A stretch of 11,925 nucleotides of DNA from Saprospiraceae bacterium. Its GTDB lineage: Bacteria > Bacteroidota > Bacteroidia > Chitinophagales > Saprospiraceae. Below the pieces are notes generated by a model. The model had not been told where the DNA came from, ran no database searches, and saw nothing but the letters and a program-made list of their open reading frames with translations. Position numbers and translations under genes: made by a program. Location of the stretch: the NCBI GenBank assembly GCA_027009605.1, contig JALVCY010000317.1:1-11925 (forward strand). Direction: 5' to 3'. This document shows, one piece after another, positions 1 to 6,324 of this stretch (position 1 is the stretch's first letter; each line of letters begins with the position of its first letter).

Positions 1-2
1 CT

Positions 3-512
3 AGAGTGCCGAAGTCAAACGATGCTCGAAGACCGACCACGCGAAAAAATACAAGAAGAGATTTTGGGGACAAAGTGCCTAGCCGTCAAGAGCCTAAAAC
101 AGTACCTACTCGGAAAGCAACTAGAAAATCTACACGAAATTTAGAGCCGAGCATACCATCTAAACCGGCCAGACGCCCGATTTCTCGTCCGACAAGAAAG
201 CATCGCCGATCTTATGATGAGACGCCTAGTCAAGCACCCCCAAAACGAGCTAAACGAACTCGGAGACAGACTCGTGCGACTCATCGGGCTACGGAGACAT
301 CCCGGCCACAACGCAGGAGCCGGCCGACGAGAAGAGCATCTCGCCCTACGCGTTCGACTCCTTCTAGTCGCCCTTCTTATAACAGACCATCCAGGAGAAC
401 TAGAAGCTCTTCAACAAGAAGTGCTAGTCCGAGCAGAAGTTCTTCAACAAGAAGTTCTAGTTCATCATCTAGCTCATCTAGCCGGAGCAGCCGCAGTCGC
501 AGCAGACATTAA
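3..512 (+). CDS. Arg/Ser-rich, highly basic protein with SR-dipeptide tail (5' end probably outside window)
   Basis: I do not recognise a family. The protein is low-complexity and very basic: Arg, Ser, Thr and Pro dominate, hydrophobic residues are almost absent, and no fold, signal peptide or membrane segment is visible. The first two thirds repeat short PTRK, STR and RPTR motifs. The last ~36 residues are almost only Ser and Arg, with a run of ten Ser followed by RSSRSRSRH, much like a eukaryotic SR domain. The frame stays open to the window edge. A GTG at base 6 is the first possible start seen, so the gene may begin further upstream. The charge suggests binding to nucleic acid or another polyanion, as for histone-H1-like bacterial proteins, but that is inference from composition. 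A strong terminator follows 5 bases after the stop, which supports a real transcribed gene. Confidence is high for a coding frame and low for function. Confidence 0.65.
   Translation, partial: RVPKSNDARRPTTRKNTRRDFGDKVPSRQEPKTVPTRKATRKSTRNLEPSIPSKPARRPISRPTRKHRRSYDETPSQAPPKRAKRTRRQTRATHRATETSRPQRRSRPTRRASRPTRSTPSSRPSYNRPSRRTRSSSTRSASPSRSSSTRSSSSSSSSSSRSSRSRSRH
402..455 (+). repeat. 33-nt period direct repeat inside the SR tail
   Basis: The 21 bases at 402-422 and 435-455 differ at one position and lie 33 bases (11 codons) apart. Both encode RSSSTRS. The spacing keeps the frame, so the tail probably grew by in-frame duplication. Confidence 0.7.
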
Positions 513-517
513 ATTCT

Positions 518-558
518 AAAAATCCGGTGATTGAATCTTATCAATCACCGGATTTTTT
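518..558 (+). terminator. Strong intrinsic terminator after the SR-rich gene
   Basis: Bases 521-534 pair perfectly with 541-554 around a six-base loop (535-540). The flanking AAA (518-520) and TTT (555-557) extend this to a 17-bp uninterrupted stem. A T-run follows on the + strand and an A-run precedes it, so it could also stop transcription from the other side. Confidence 0.9.
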
Positions 559-589
559 CTAGCTTTACCCTTTGGATACACATTCTTTT

Positions 590-622
590 TTTGTAGTTGG
601 TCAGGACTGCACCTTATACTTG
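590..622 (+). promoter_or_regulatory. Putative Bacteroidetes promoter for the FadL-like gene
   Basis: TTTG at 590-593 lies 21 bases upstream of TATACTTG at 615-622. The second box matches the known Bacteroidetes -7 consensus TAnnTTTG at all but one fixed base, and the first matches the -33 TTTG/TTG box. The start codon is 53 bases further on. This is a pattern match only. Confidence 0.4.
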
Positions 623-675
623 TGCCATGACATCTGCCCAGCCACAAGCTTTTTTCGACTCAAACTCTTTCAATT

Positions 676-2154
676 ATGAAATATCGAAACCATCAATCCT
701 ATCTCCTTGTTCTTGCCTTTTTATGTTCTTTTCAGTGGGCTTTTGGGCAGCACTACTCTGAGATTTTACAATATGCTACGACCGAAGCGAATGGGTCTGC
801 CCGAACGGTGGGAGTGGGCGCCGGTCTCAGTGCGTTGGGTGCGGATATGGGGGCTATTACACAAAATCCGGCCGGACTGGCTCGTTATAGACGTTCTGAA
901 ATGAATATTACCATTGGGCTGGATAATATAAGCACGGATGCTACTTTTGGCACGAATACAACGAATACCACGAAGTCCTTGATGCAGTTGCCTAGTGTCG
1001 GAATGGTCTTTACCAGCCGGCCGGAGAATATAAAATGGAAAACCATGAATTTTTCCGTGGGCTATAATCGTCAATTATCTTACAATAGAAATGCTTTTTT
1101 TGAAGGGTCTGCAACGGGTTCCATTATTCAAAAATTTGCAGCGGAAGCGAATGGATTGGGGTTGGATGAGTTGGATGGTTTTGGTGCCGGATTGGCCTAT
1201 GATGCGTTGGGGATTTATGACGATGATGGAGACAAGCACTATGAATCTGACTTTGATGGAGTCGTGGATTCTTTTTACCATGCTCAAGATTTTTCCGAAA
1301 GGGGCAATATGGGGGAGATTACAGTAGCCCTTGCGGGAAATTATGAAGACAGGCTGTCTATAGGGCTCTCTATTGGGATTCCGGTTCTTAGCTTGCAGAA
1401 GGAAAAATCTTACGAAGAAATAGATAAAGATTCTTCTATCCTGTACTTCGATAGGCTAAAATTTGATGAGAGTGTGAAGACCACCGGCGCCGGGTTTAAT
1501 CTAAAACTCGGTATGATATATCAAATTAATCAAGCCGTCCGAGCCGGTTTAGCTATTCATTCGCCGACTTGGTTGAATTTAAATGATAGTTTTTCTAATA
1601 CCTTCAATTATGAATACACCGATGCCAACGGACCGTCTGCGAATGAGAAAAACTCAGAACAAGGAGTCTTTGAGTACAAAGTGGTTACTCCTTGGCGTGC
1701 GGTGGGCAGTTTGGGGGCTATCATAGCTAGAAAGGGTTTTATTAGTGCGGATGTTGAGTTGGTGGATTACACGACGGGTAGATTTAACTTGACCAGTGAC
1801 TTAAAGACTCCGGAGACACAAGAATTGGAAAAAGAAAACAATAAGGCCATCAAAAAAAATTACCGACAAGCTTTTAACTTTCGGGTTGGTGGAGAATATG
1901 CCATGGATGCGTTTCGGTTTAGAGCGGGTCTTGGTCTGTATGGCTCTCCAATCATCAATGATGATACCTATAAAATGATTTATAGTGCAGGTCTTGGATA
2001 TCGCAAAGATGACTTTTTTGTAGATTTGGCTTACCGCCTAAACCAATCCACAGAAGGCTATAGTCCTTACGATGGTGATTTTATGAAGCCTAATGGAGCG
2101 GTTTTAAAGACCCAAAGAAGTACTATTGCCTTAACTTTGGGCGTGAAGTTTTAA
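676..2154 (+). CDS. FadL/OmpP1-like outer-membrane transport protein
   Basis: Probable outer-membrane beta-barrel of the OmpP1/FadL/TodX type, whose members pass hydrophobic compounds across the outer membrane; the substrate is unknown. Residues 1-24 are a signal peptide ending AFG, with Gln25 as the predicted first mature residue. The N-terminal part carries the family pattern: a GVGAG..ALGAD stretch and NPAGL at residues 64-68. The rest has alternating short amphipathic strands, many aromatic residues, and ends in GVKF, as barrel proteins often do. Its 492 residues suit Bacteroidetes members of the group. The acidic segment DDDGDKHYESDFDG around residues 180-193 looks like a calcium-binding-type loop, but this is a guess from composition. 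The gene stands alone: it has its own candidate promoter and terminator. The ATG at 676 is followed directly by a credible signal peptide. Confidence 0.8.
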   Translation: MKYRNHQSYLLVLAFLCSFQWAFGQHYSEILQYATTEANGSARTVGVGAGLSALGADMGAITQNPAGLARYRRSEMNITIGLDNISTDATFGTNTTNTTKSLMQLPSVGMVFTSRPENIKWKTMNFSVGYNRQLSYNRNAFFEGSATGSIIQKFAAEANGLGLDELDGFGAGLAYDALGIYDDDGDKHYESDFDGVVDSFYHAQDFSERGNMGEITVALAGNYEDRLSIGLSIGIPVLSLQKEKSYEEIDKDSSILYFDRLKFDESVKTTGAGFNLKLGMIYQINQAVRAGLAIHSPTWLNLNDSFSNTFNYEYTDANGPSANEKNSEQGVFEYKVVTPWRAVGSLGAIIARKGFISADVELVDYTTGRFNLTSDLKTPETQELEKENNKAIKKNYRQAFNFRVGGEYAMDAFRFRAGLGLYGSPIINDDTYKMIYSAGLGYRKDDFFVDLAYRLNQSTEGYSPYDGDFMKPNGAVLKTQRSTIALTLGVKF

Positions 2155-2187
2155 GATTTTTTTTTGGGGCTGAAGGCTCACAAACAA

Positions 2188-2223
2188 AGAATGGGCAGGT
2201 CACAAAATGAGCCTGCCCGTTTT
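2188..2223 (+). terminator. Intrinsic terminator after the FadL-like gene
   Basis: GGGCAGG (2193-2199) pairs with CCTGCCC (2212-2218). The stem can extend outward to 2188 and 2223 through A-T and G-T pairs, and a short T-stretch (2220-2223) closes it. It lies 33 bases after the stop codon. Confidence 0.7.
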
Positions 2224-2294
2224 AGTAATTCTCTTGGCTTGTGCCATAAGTCTAAAAAAAACAAAAATATTACAACAATATCCAATAGAATCCT

Positions 2295-2302
2295 TACTTT
2301 TG
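2295..2302 (+). promoter_or_regulatory. TAnnTTTG box, promoter of the ssb-gldE-gldD operon
   Basis: TACTTTTG is an exact match to the Bacteroidetes -7 consensus and ends 19 bases before the ssb start codon. No clear TTTG -33 box is visible. The implied leader is only about 10-15 bases and A-rich, with no Shine-Dalgarno sequence. Confidence 0.55.
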
Positions 2303-2321
2303 TAGCTAAATCTAAACAGAA

Positions 2322-2777
2322 ATGATTAATAAAGTAATTCTAGTCGGCCATTTGGGCAAAGACCCTGAGGTAAGACACTTGGAAAACGGATCGGCTGTCG
2401 CCAAATTTTCTTTAGCTACCAATGAAAACTACAAGGATAAAAATGGGGATTGGCAGACCATGACCGAATGGCATAATGTCGTTGTTTGGAGATACCTTGC
2501 GGAAAAAGCAGAGCGATCCCTAAAAAAGGGGAGTTTGGTTTACATTGAAGGGAAACTAACCACCAGAAAATGGCAGGATGCGGAAGGGAAGGATCATTAT
2601 ACTACCGAAGTGGTAGGAAGAATCCTTCAACCACTAGACCGCCGGGAAGGTGGTGGCTCCGGCGCACCATTTCCTTCACAGGAGCCGGCAGATATTTCTG
2701 CACAAAAAGCAACAACTGACACCGAATCTACGTCAAATGATGCAACTGCTGCCGCAGATGATGATTTACCATTTTAA
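2322..2777 (+). CDS. ssb: Single-stranded DNA-binding protein
   Basis: Binds and protects single-stranded DNA during replication, repair and recombination, normally as a tetramer in the cytoplasm. Residues 1-105 form the OB fold: it opens with MINKVILVGHLGKDPEVR, then has FSLATNE, the WHNVVVW strand, a KKGSLVYIEGKL stretch, and ends with TTEVVG. Residues 106-145 are a Gly/Ser/Thr/Ala-rich flexible linker. The acidic tip DDDLPF is the conserved hook that recruits partner proteins. The length of 151 residues is normal. The gene is the first of a closely spaced group: 39 bases separate it from gldE. In Flavobacterium johnsoniae ssb also precedes gldE and gldD, which supports both this call and the next two. 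The start is fixed by the conserved N-terminus. Confidence 0.97.
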   Translation: MINKVILVGHLGKDPEVRHLENGSAVAKFSLATNENYKDKNGDWQTMTEWHNVVVWRYLAEKAERSLKKGSLVYIEGKLTTRKWQDAEGKDHYTTEVVGRILQPLDRREGGGSGAPFPSQEPADISAQKATTDTESTSNDATAAADDDLPF

Positions 2778-2816
2778 TAATTAGTGGCAGTAATTTTTTA
2801 ACGAACCAGAACGGAC

Positions 2817-4238
2817 TTGGATCCTGAACCTTTTCAGAGCTTTAGTCATTTTTTTCTAGCGATACAGCCGGATACCTTTGTTATGCTTAGTATCCTAGCT
2901 TTGGTCGTGTTGATACTTCTTTCTGCGATGATTTCCGGTTCGGAAATTGCTTTTTTTTCTTATAATCCATCTGATATCGGTGAGTTAGAGCAGGCAGACG
3001 ACCCTAGAAGTAAGAAGCTATATAAACTTATTAAGGCTCCTAGAACCTTGTTGGCGACCATTCTAATTACCAATAATTTTGTAAATATCACCATTGTTGT
3101 TCTTTCGGAAATATTTATTCGACAGGTATTGCCGAGCACTTTGACAGAGGGGTGGGCGTCCGGTCTAATTGAAAAGTTACACCTTCAAATGGGCGTTGTG
3201 CCGGTAGCGGAAGGGATTAATTTTGCGATTACCGTGGTTGGGGTTACTTTTCTTTTGGTTTTGATGGGTGAAGTCATGCCAAAGGTGTTGGCTTATGCTG
3301 ATTATAAGCAGTTTTCTCGTAGGATGACCCCATTTTTGGCTTTTTTGGATAAGTTTCTACACCCTCTTTCTGCCGGCCTTGTCGGTTTGGGGGCTTTTAT
3401 CGAAAGAAAATTATCGGATAAATCGTCACACGATAACATGACCAAAGAAGAAATCGACAAAGCCATTGATTTAACGACAAATGCGTCTAATTCTACGAAA
3501 GATGAAATCGGCATCCTAAAAAGTATTGTTAAGTTTGGAGATGTGACGGTCAATGAAATCATGCAACCGCGTATTGAGATTAAAGCGGTCGATGTGGAAA
3601 TGAGCTTTGATGAGCTTTTGGGTATCATCAAAGAAACCGGGTTTTCAAGACTGCCGGTTTATGAAGGGGAGTTGGATAATATAAAGGGTATTTTTTATGT
3701 GAAGGATTTGATTGGTCATTTTCATGAAAAAGGTGATTTTGAGTGGCAAAAACTTGTGCGTACAGAGGTGAAGTATGTGCCCGATTCTAAGCTTATCAGT
3801 GACTTGCTTAAAGAATTTAAGGAGGAACGGATACACATGGCCATTGTTATTGATGAGTATGGCGCTACGGATGGGCTTATTACCTTAGAAGATATTATGG
3901 AAGAAGTCGTCGGAGAAATCAAAGACGAATTTGATGATGACGATGAAATAGAGTACAAAAGAGTCAATGACCATACTTATGTATTTGATGGCAAGACATT
4001 GATTAGTGATTTTTGTAAAGTGATTCATATTGACGGGGACTTTTTTGATGATGTGCGGGATGAAGCAGATTCTTTGGCGGGTATGATATTGGAAGACCTA
4101 AAAGATTTTCCTAAAAAAGGAACCGAAATCGAAATCAAGGGCTTTAAGTTTAAGGTCTTAACGATGGGGAAAAGGCGAATCGGTGAAATCCGAATTATTT
4201 TGCCAAACGGAGATGAAAATGTGCCTTCAGAGCGTTAG
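2817..4238 (+). CDS. gldE: Gliding motility-associated protein GldE (CNNM/CBS/CorC family)
   Basis: Inner-membrane protein linked to gliding and type IX secretion in Bacteroidetes. It has the architecture of CorC/HlyC-type putative metal-transport proteins. In order: N-terminal DUF21/CNNM membrane domain, about residues 20-200, with hydrophobic stretches near 22-40, 78-100, 135-158 and 172-195 and the hallmark SGSEIAFFS at 40-48; a CBS pair from about 243 to 370, including MQPRIEIKAVD and VIDEYGATDGLITLEDIMEEVVGE (in two parts, 344-366); and a C-terminal CorC/HlyC domain, about 380-463. The acidic stretch at 368-378 is typical. The start is chosen as TTG at 2817 because GldE proteins usually begin with a DPEP/DPDP stretch, which directly follows here. 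The first in-frame ATG, at 2883, would remove this and 22 residues. gldD follows 51 bases later. Confidence 0.92.
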   Translation: MDPEPFQSFSHFFLAIQPDTFVMLSILALVVLILLSAMISGSEIAFFSYNPSDIGELEQADDPRSKKLYKLIKAPRTLLATILITNNFVNITIVVLSEIFIRQVLPSTLTEGWASGLIEKLHLQMGVVPVAEGINFAITVVGVTFLLVLMGEVMPKVLAYADYKQFSRRMTPFLAFLDKFLHPLSAGLVGLGAFIERKLSDKSSHDNMTKEEIDKAIDLTTNASNSTKDEIGILKSIVKFGDVTVNEIMQPRIEIKAVDVEMSFDELLGIIKETGFSRLPVYEGELDNIKGIFYVKDLIGHFHEKGDFEWQKLVRTEVKYVPDSKLISDLLKEFKEERIHMAIVIDEYGATDGLITLEDIMEEVVGEIKDEFDDDDEIEYKRVNDHTYVFDGKTLISDFCKVIHIDGDFFDDVRDEADSLAGMILEDLKDFPKKGTEIEIKGFKFKVLTMGKRRIGEIRIILPNGDENVPSER

Positions 4239-4289
4239 ACATTAGGCTTGACGCAGACTAAGCGAACCAATCCCCTAAAAAATATTAAA

Positions 4290-4883
4290 ATGTTAAAAAA
4301 AATCCTTCCTTTTTTTGTGTTGCTCCTTCTTTGGGGATGTGGAAATGATGATACTGCTTTTGTCCCTAAGCCGCATGCCTATCCCAAGGTGAATTATCCC
4401 AAAAGAGAAAAACAGCATTTTGCGGAAGCCGGTTGTCCTTATGAATTTGATTATCCGGCTTACGCCAAAATGATTCGAAATACGGAGTTTATGGGTAAGC
4501 CGGTGCCTAATGATTGCTGGTATGATATGTATTTTTCGGATTTTGATGCCAAAATTCACTTAACTTATTATCCGATACCGAATCAGGAGTATTATGATAA
4601 GTTATTAACGGATGTCTATCGAATGGCGAATGAGCATACCCAAAAGGCTAACTTTATCGAGGAGATTCCGGTTAAGAAAGAAGGTCAATTTATAGGCAAG
4701 CTCTTTGATATTTCAGGGCCTGCAGCGACGCCTTTAGAGTTTTATCTAACCGACGAAGACAAGCATTTTATTCGGGGGTCACTTTATCTCAATACTCAGA
4801 TTGATCCGGATTCGTTGGCGCCTATTTATCAATTTTTAAAAGATGATGCTGTCCAAATAATTAATACCTTTGTGTGGAAGTAA
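4290..4883 (+). CDS. gldD: Gliding motility lipoprotein GldD
   Basis: Lipoprotein required for gliding in F. johnsoniae and for stability of the type IX secretion machinery; the exact role is not known. Residues 1-16 are a lipoprotein signal peptide (Lys-Lys, a Leu-rich core, then LLWG) and Cys17 is the predicted lipidated residue, followed by the acidic GNDD. Family features follow: a YPKVNYPKRE strand (31-40), AGCPYEFDYPAYA (47-59), CWYDMYFSDFDAKIHLTYYP (76-95), and a C-terminal region with EIPVKKEGQFIGKLFDISGP (125-144). The 197-residue length is normal for GldD. ATG at 4290 is chosen because it starts the signal peptide. An in-frame TTG at 4248 would add 14 unlikely residues before it. 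Position right after gldE is the usual one. The stretch from gldE to this gene has no terminator, so cotranscription is likely. Confidence 0.93.
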   Translation: MLKKILPFFVLLLLWGCGNDDTAFVPKPHAYPKVNYPKREKQHFAEAGCPYEFDYPAYAKMIRNTEFMGKPVPNDCWYDMYFSDFDAKIHLTYYPIPNQEYYDKLLTDVYRMANEHTQKANFIEEIPVKKEGQFIGKLFDISGPAATPLEFYLTDEDKHFIRGSLYLNTQIDPDSLAPIYQFLKDDAVQIINTFVWK

Positions 4884-4934
4884 TTTTAGTTTACTTTATT
4901 CGTTTTGCCAGTGCTGACCCTAAATTGTTTGATT

Positions 4935-5951
4935 ATGCGCTCGACTAGAAAGATTTTGATAGCCTTATTGGCAGGTTTGGTTGTTTTTTCATCCTGTAAG
5001 ACAGATCCTAAGCCCAAACCCCCGGTGACTCCCCAAACAACGACGTCCCAGCCCAAACCCAAGAAACCCATAAAAATTCCTTCTTTTGATACGGAGCTAG
5101 CTTATAAAAATATCAAGGGGCAATTGGCCTTTGGACCAAGAGTGCCCGGTACACCTGCACATGAAAAAACCAAAATATGGTTGGTTAATTACTTTAAGGG
5201 TCTAGGTTTAAAAGTGACAGAGCAAGATTTTGATGCTTCCAGCCCCTTGGGTGAAAAATATACCGGGACTAATATTATTGCCTCCTACAAGCCGGAACAA
5301 AGTCACCGCTTAGTGTTGGCTTCTCACTGGGACAGCCGTTATATCTCAGACCAGGATGAAAAAGTAAAAGATAAGCCGGTCATGGGAGCCGATGACGGTG
5401 CCAGTGGTGTCGGCATCCTTATGGCTATTGCGCAAGTATTGCGGGACTCTCCGGCCGATATTGGAGTCGATTTTGTTCTTTTTGATGTCGAAGACCAAGG
5501 AGCGACAGACCAAGAAGAAGATGGGGTTACCAGTACTTGGTGTCAAGGGGCGCAATATTGGGCTCAAAACCTTCCCGACCCCGATTATAAGCCGGAGTTT
5601 GGTATTTTATTAGATATGGTGGGGGGAAAGGATGCTTATTTTGCCCAAGATAAAGTCTCTCAAGTCTATGCCGGCCCCTACGTGACTAAGGTGTGGAGTC
5701 TTGCTAGAGCGATGGGGTACAAACAGTATTTTCAAAATATTAGCTCCAGTGCTTTGATAGACGACCATCTCTTTGTGAATAAGATTGCCGGAATTCCGAT
5801 GATGGATATAATCAATCGTCGAAATGGGCTCTTTCCGACGCACTGGCACACTCAGCATGATGATATTACGGCAATCGATAAAAAGACCATCCATGCAGTT
5901 GGACAAGTTTTGACGGCTGTCATCTATCATTCGTCTGTTGGGAATCTCTAA
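4935..5951 (+). CDS. Lipoprotein glutaminyl-peptide cyclotransferase-like (M28 fold)
   Basis: Probably a periplasmic zinc enzyme that converts N-terminal glutamine of exported proteins to pyroglutamate; the alternative is an M28 aminopeptidase. Residues 1-20 are a signal peptide with Cys21 as lipidation site, then a Lys/Pro-rich linker to about residue 50. The catalytic domain begins at FGPRVPGTPAH (66-76). By comparison with human glutaminyl cyclase I place zinc ligands at Asp154 (GADDGASG), Asp187 (DVED) and His305 (WH), and catalytic residues at Glu186, Asp227 (LLDMVGG), Asp276/277 with His278 (DDH) and Trp304. The WCQGAQYWA stretch (202-210) is common in the Bacteroidetes form. The zinc ligand at 187 is Asp where human has Glu. 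A single-zinc cyclase rather than two-zinc peptidase is inferred from the WH and DDH motifs. The start is ATG 4935, which begins the signal peptide; an upstream in-frame TTG at 4905 is less likely. It lies 51 bases after gldD, probably in the same operon. Confidence 0.78.
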   Translation: MRSTRKILIALLAGLVVFSSCKTDPKPKPPVTPQTTTSQPKPKKPIKIPSFDTELAYKNIKGQLAFGPRVPGTPAHEKTKIWLVNYFKGLGLKVTEQDFDASSPLGEKYTGTNIIASYKPEQSHRLVLASHWDSRYISDQDEKVKDKPVMGADDGASGVGILMAIAQVLRDSPADIGVDFVLFDVEDQGATDQEEDGVTSTWCQGAQYWAQNLPDPDYKPEFGILLDMVGGKDAYFAQDKVSQVYAGPYVTKVWSLARAMGYKQYFQNISSSALIDDHLFVNKIAGIPMMDIINRRNGLFPTHWHTQHDDITAIDKKTIHAVGQVLTAVIYHSSVGNL

Positions 5952-5991
5952 GCCGCTTTAGAATATTGGGGACTGACTTCGTTGCTTTTAC

Positions 5992-6026
5992 CAAGCTAGC
6001 CTTTGGTTAAAGCTTGAGACTTCTTT
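5992..6026 (+). terminator. Weak possible terminator after the cyclotransferase gene
   Basis: CAAGCT (5992-5997) can pair with AGCTTG (6011-6016) over a 13-base loop, and a T-rich run (6021-6027) follows a few bases later. The stem is short and the loop long, so this is a weak candidate for the end of the ssb operon. Confidence 0.3.
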
Positions 6027-6037
6027 TTCGCCCTGAC

Positions 6038-6109
6038 TTGCGCTGATTTTTGCAGATTCTTTCCCGCAGATATTCGCAGATTTAATCCCGCAGATATTCG
6101 CAGATTTTT
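6038..6109 (+). repeat. Three tandem 24-nt units built on CGCAGAT
   Basis: Units at 6062-6085 and 6086-6109 are identical over their first 22 bases. A diverged unit at 6038-6061 matches the next one at 16 of 24 positions in the same register. Each unit contains the half-motif (C/T)GCAGAT(n)TT twice. It is noncoding. CGCAGAT-type repeats resembling this occur in intergenic DNA of other Bacteroidetes as far as I recall, but I cannot check that here. Confidence 0.85.
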
Positions 6110-6132
6110 TCTTTCTTGAAAAGCTTCAACGA

Positions 6133-6235
6133 ACTCACTACTCACTACTCACTACTCACCACTCACCACTCACTACTCACCACTCACTACTCACCACTCA
6201 CTACTCACCACTCACTACTCACCACTCACTACTCA
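6133..6235 (+). repeat. Tandem heptamer array ACTCAC(T/C), 14 copies plus a part
   Basis: Fourteen complete heptamers run from 6133 to 6230, then ACTCA at 6231-6235. The last base of each copy is, in order, T T T C C T C T C T C T C T. From the fifth copy on C and T alternate, so most of the array has a higher-order period of 14. The + strand has no G in the array. It ends 40 bases before the -33 box of the next gene, so copy-number change would alter DNA just upstream of a promoter. Confidence 0.95.
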
Positions 6236-6275
6236 ACTTAAGAAAATGTCCACTATAAAAATAGCAACTTATTCG

Positions 6276-6304
6276 TTTGAACCCATTCGTTCTATGTATA
6301 TTTG
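6276..6304 (+). promoter_or_regulatory. Putative promoter of the unknown two-gene operon
   Basis: TTTG (6276-6279) is followed after 17 bases by TATATTTG (6297-6304), an exact TAnnTTTG box. The gene start at 6325 is 20 bases downstream, almost the same leader as ssb. This promoter excludes a longer reading frame from TTG 6277, which would start within the -33 box. Confidence 0.6.
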
Positions 6305-6324
6305 CTGCAACAAGAAAAAAGCAA

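Noticed and set aside
214..519. A 101-codon frame overlapping the SR-rich gene in another frame
   Set aside because: It arises from the Arg/Ser-rich codon pattern of the main frame, has no start signal or recognisable domain, and runs past the main stop by only a few bases into the terminator.
6133..6235. The heptamer array as a CRISPR array or G-quadruplex
   Set aside because: There are no spacers between the seven-base units, and the complementary strand has no runs of three or more G.
6277..6324. Extension of the 6325 gene to a TTG at 6277
   Set aside because: That start lies in the -33 box of a good promoter, and the mRNA would begin downstream of it. The residues added have no family support.
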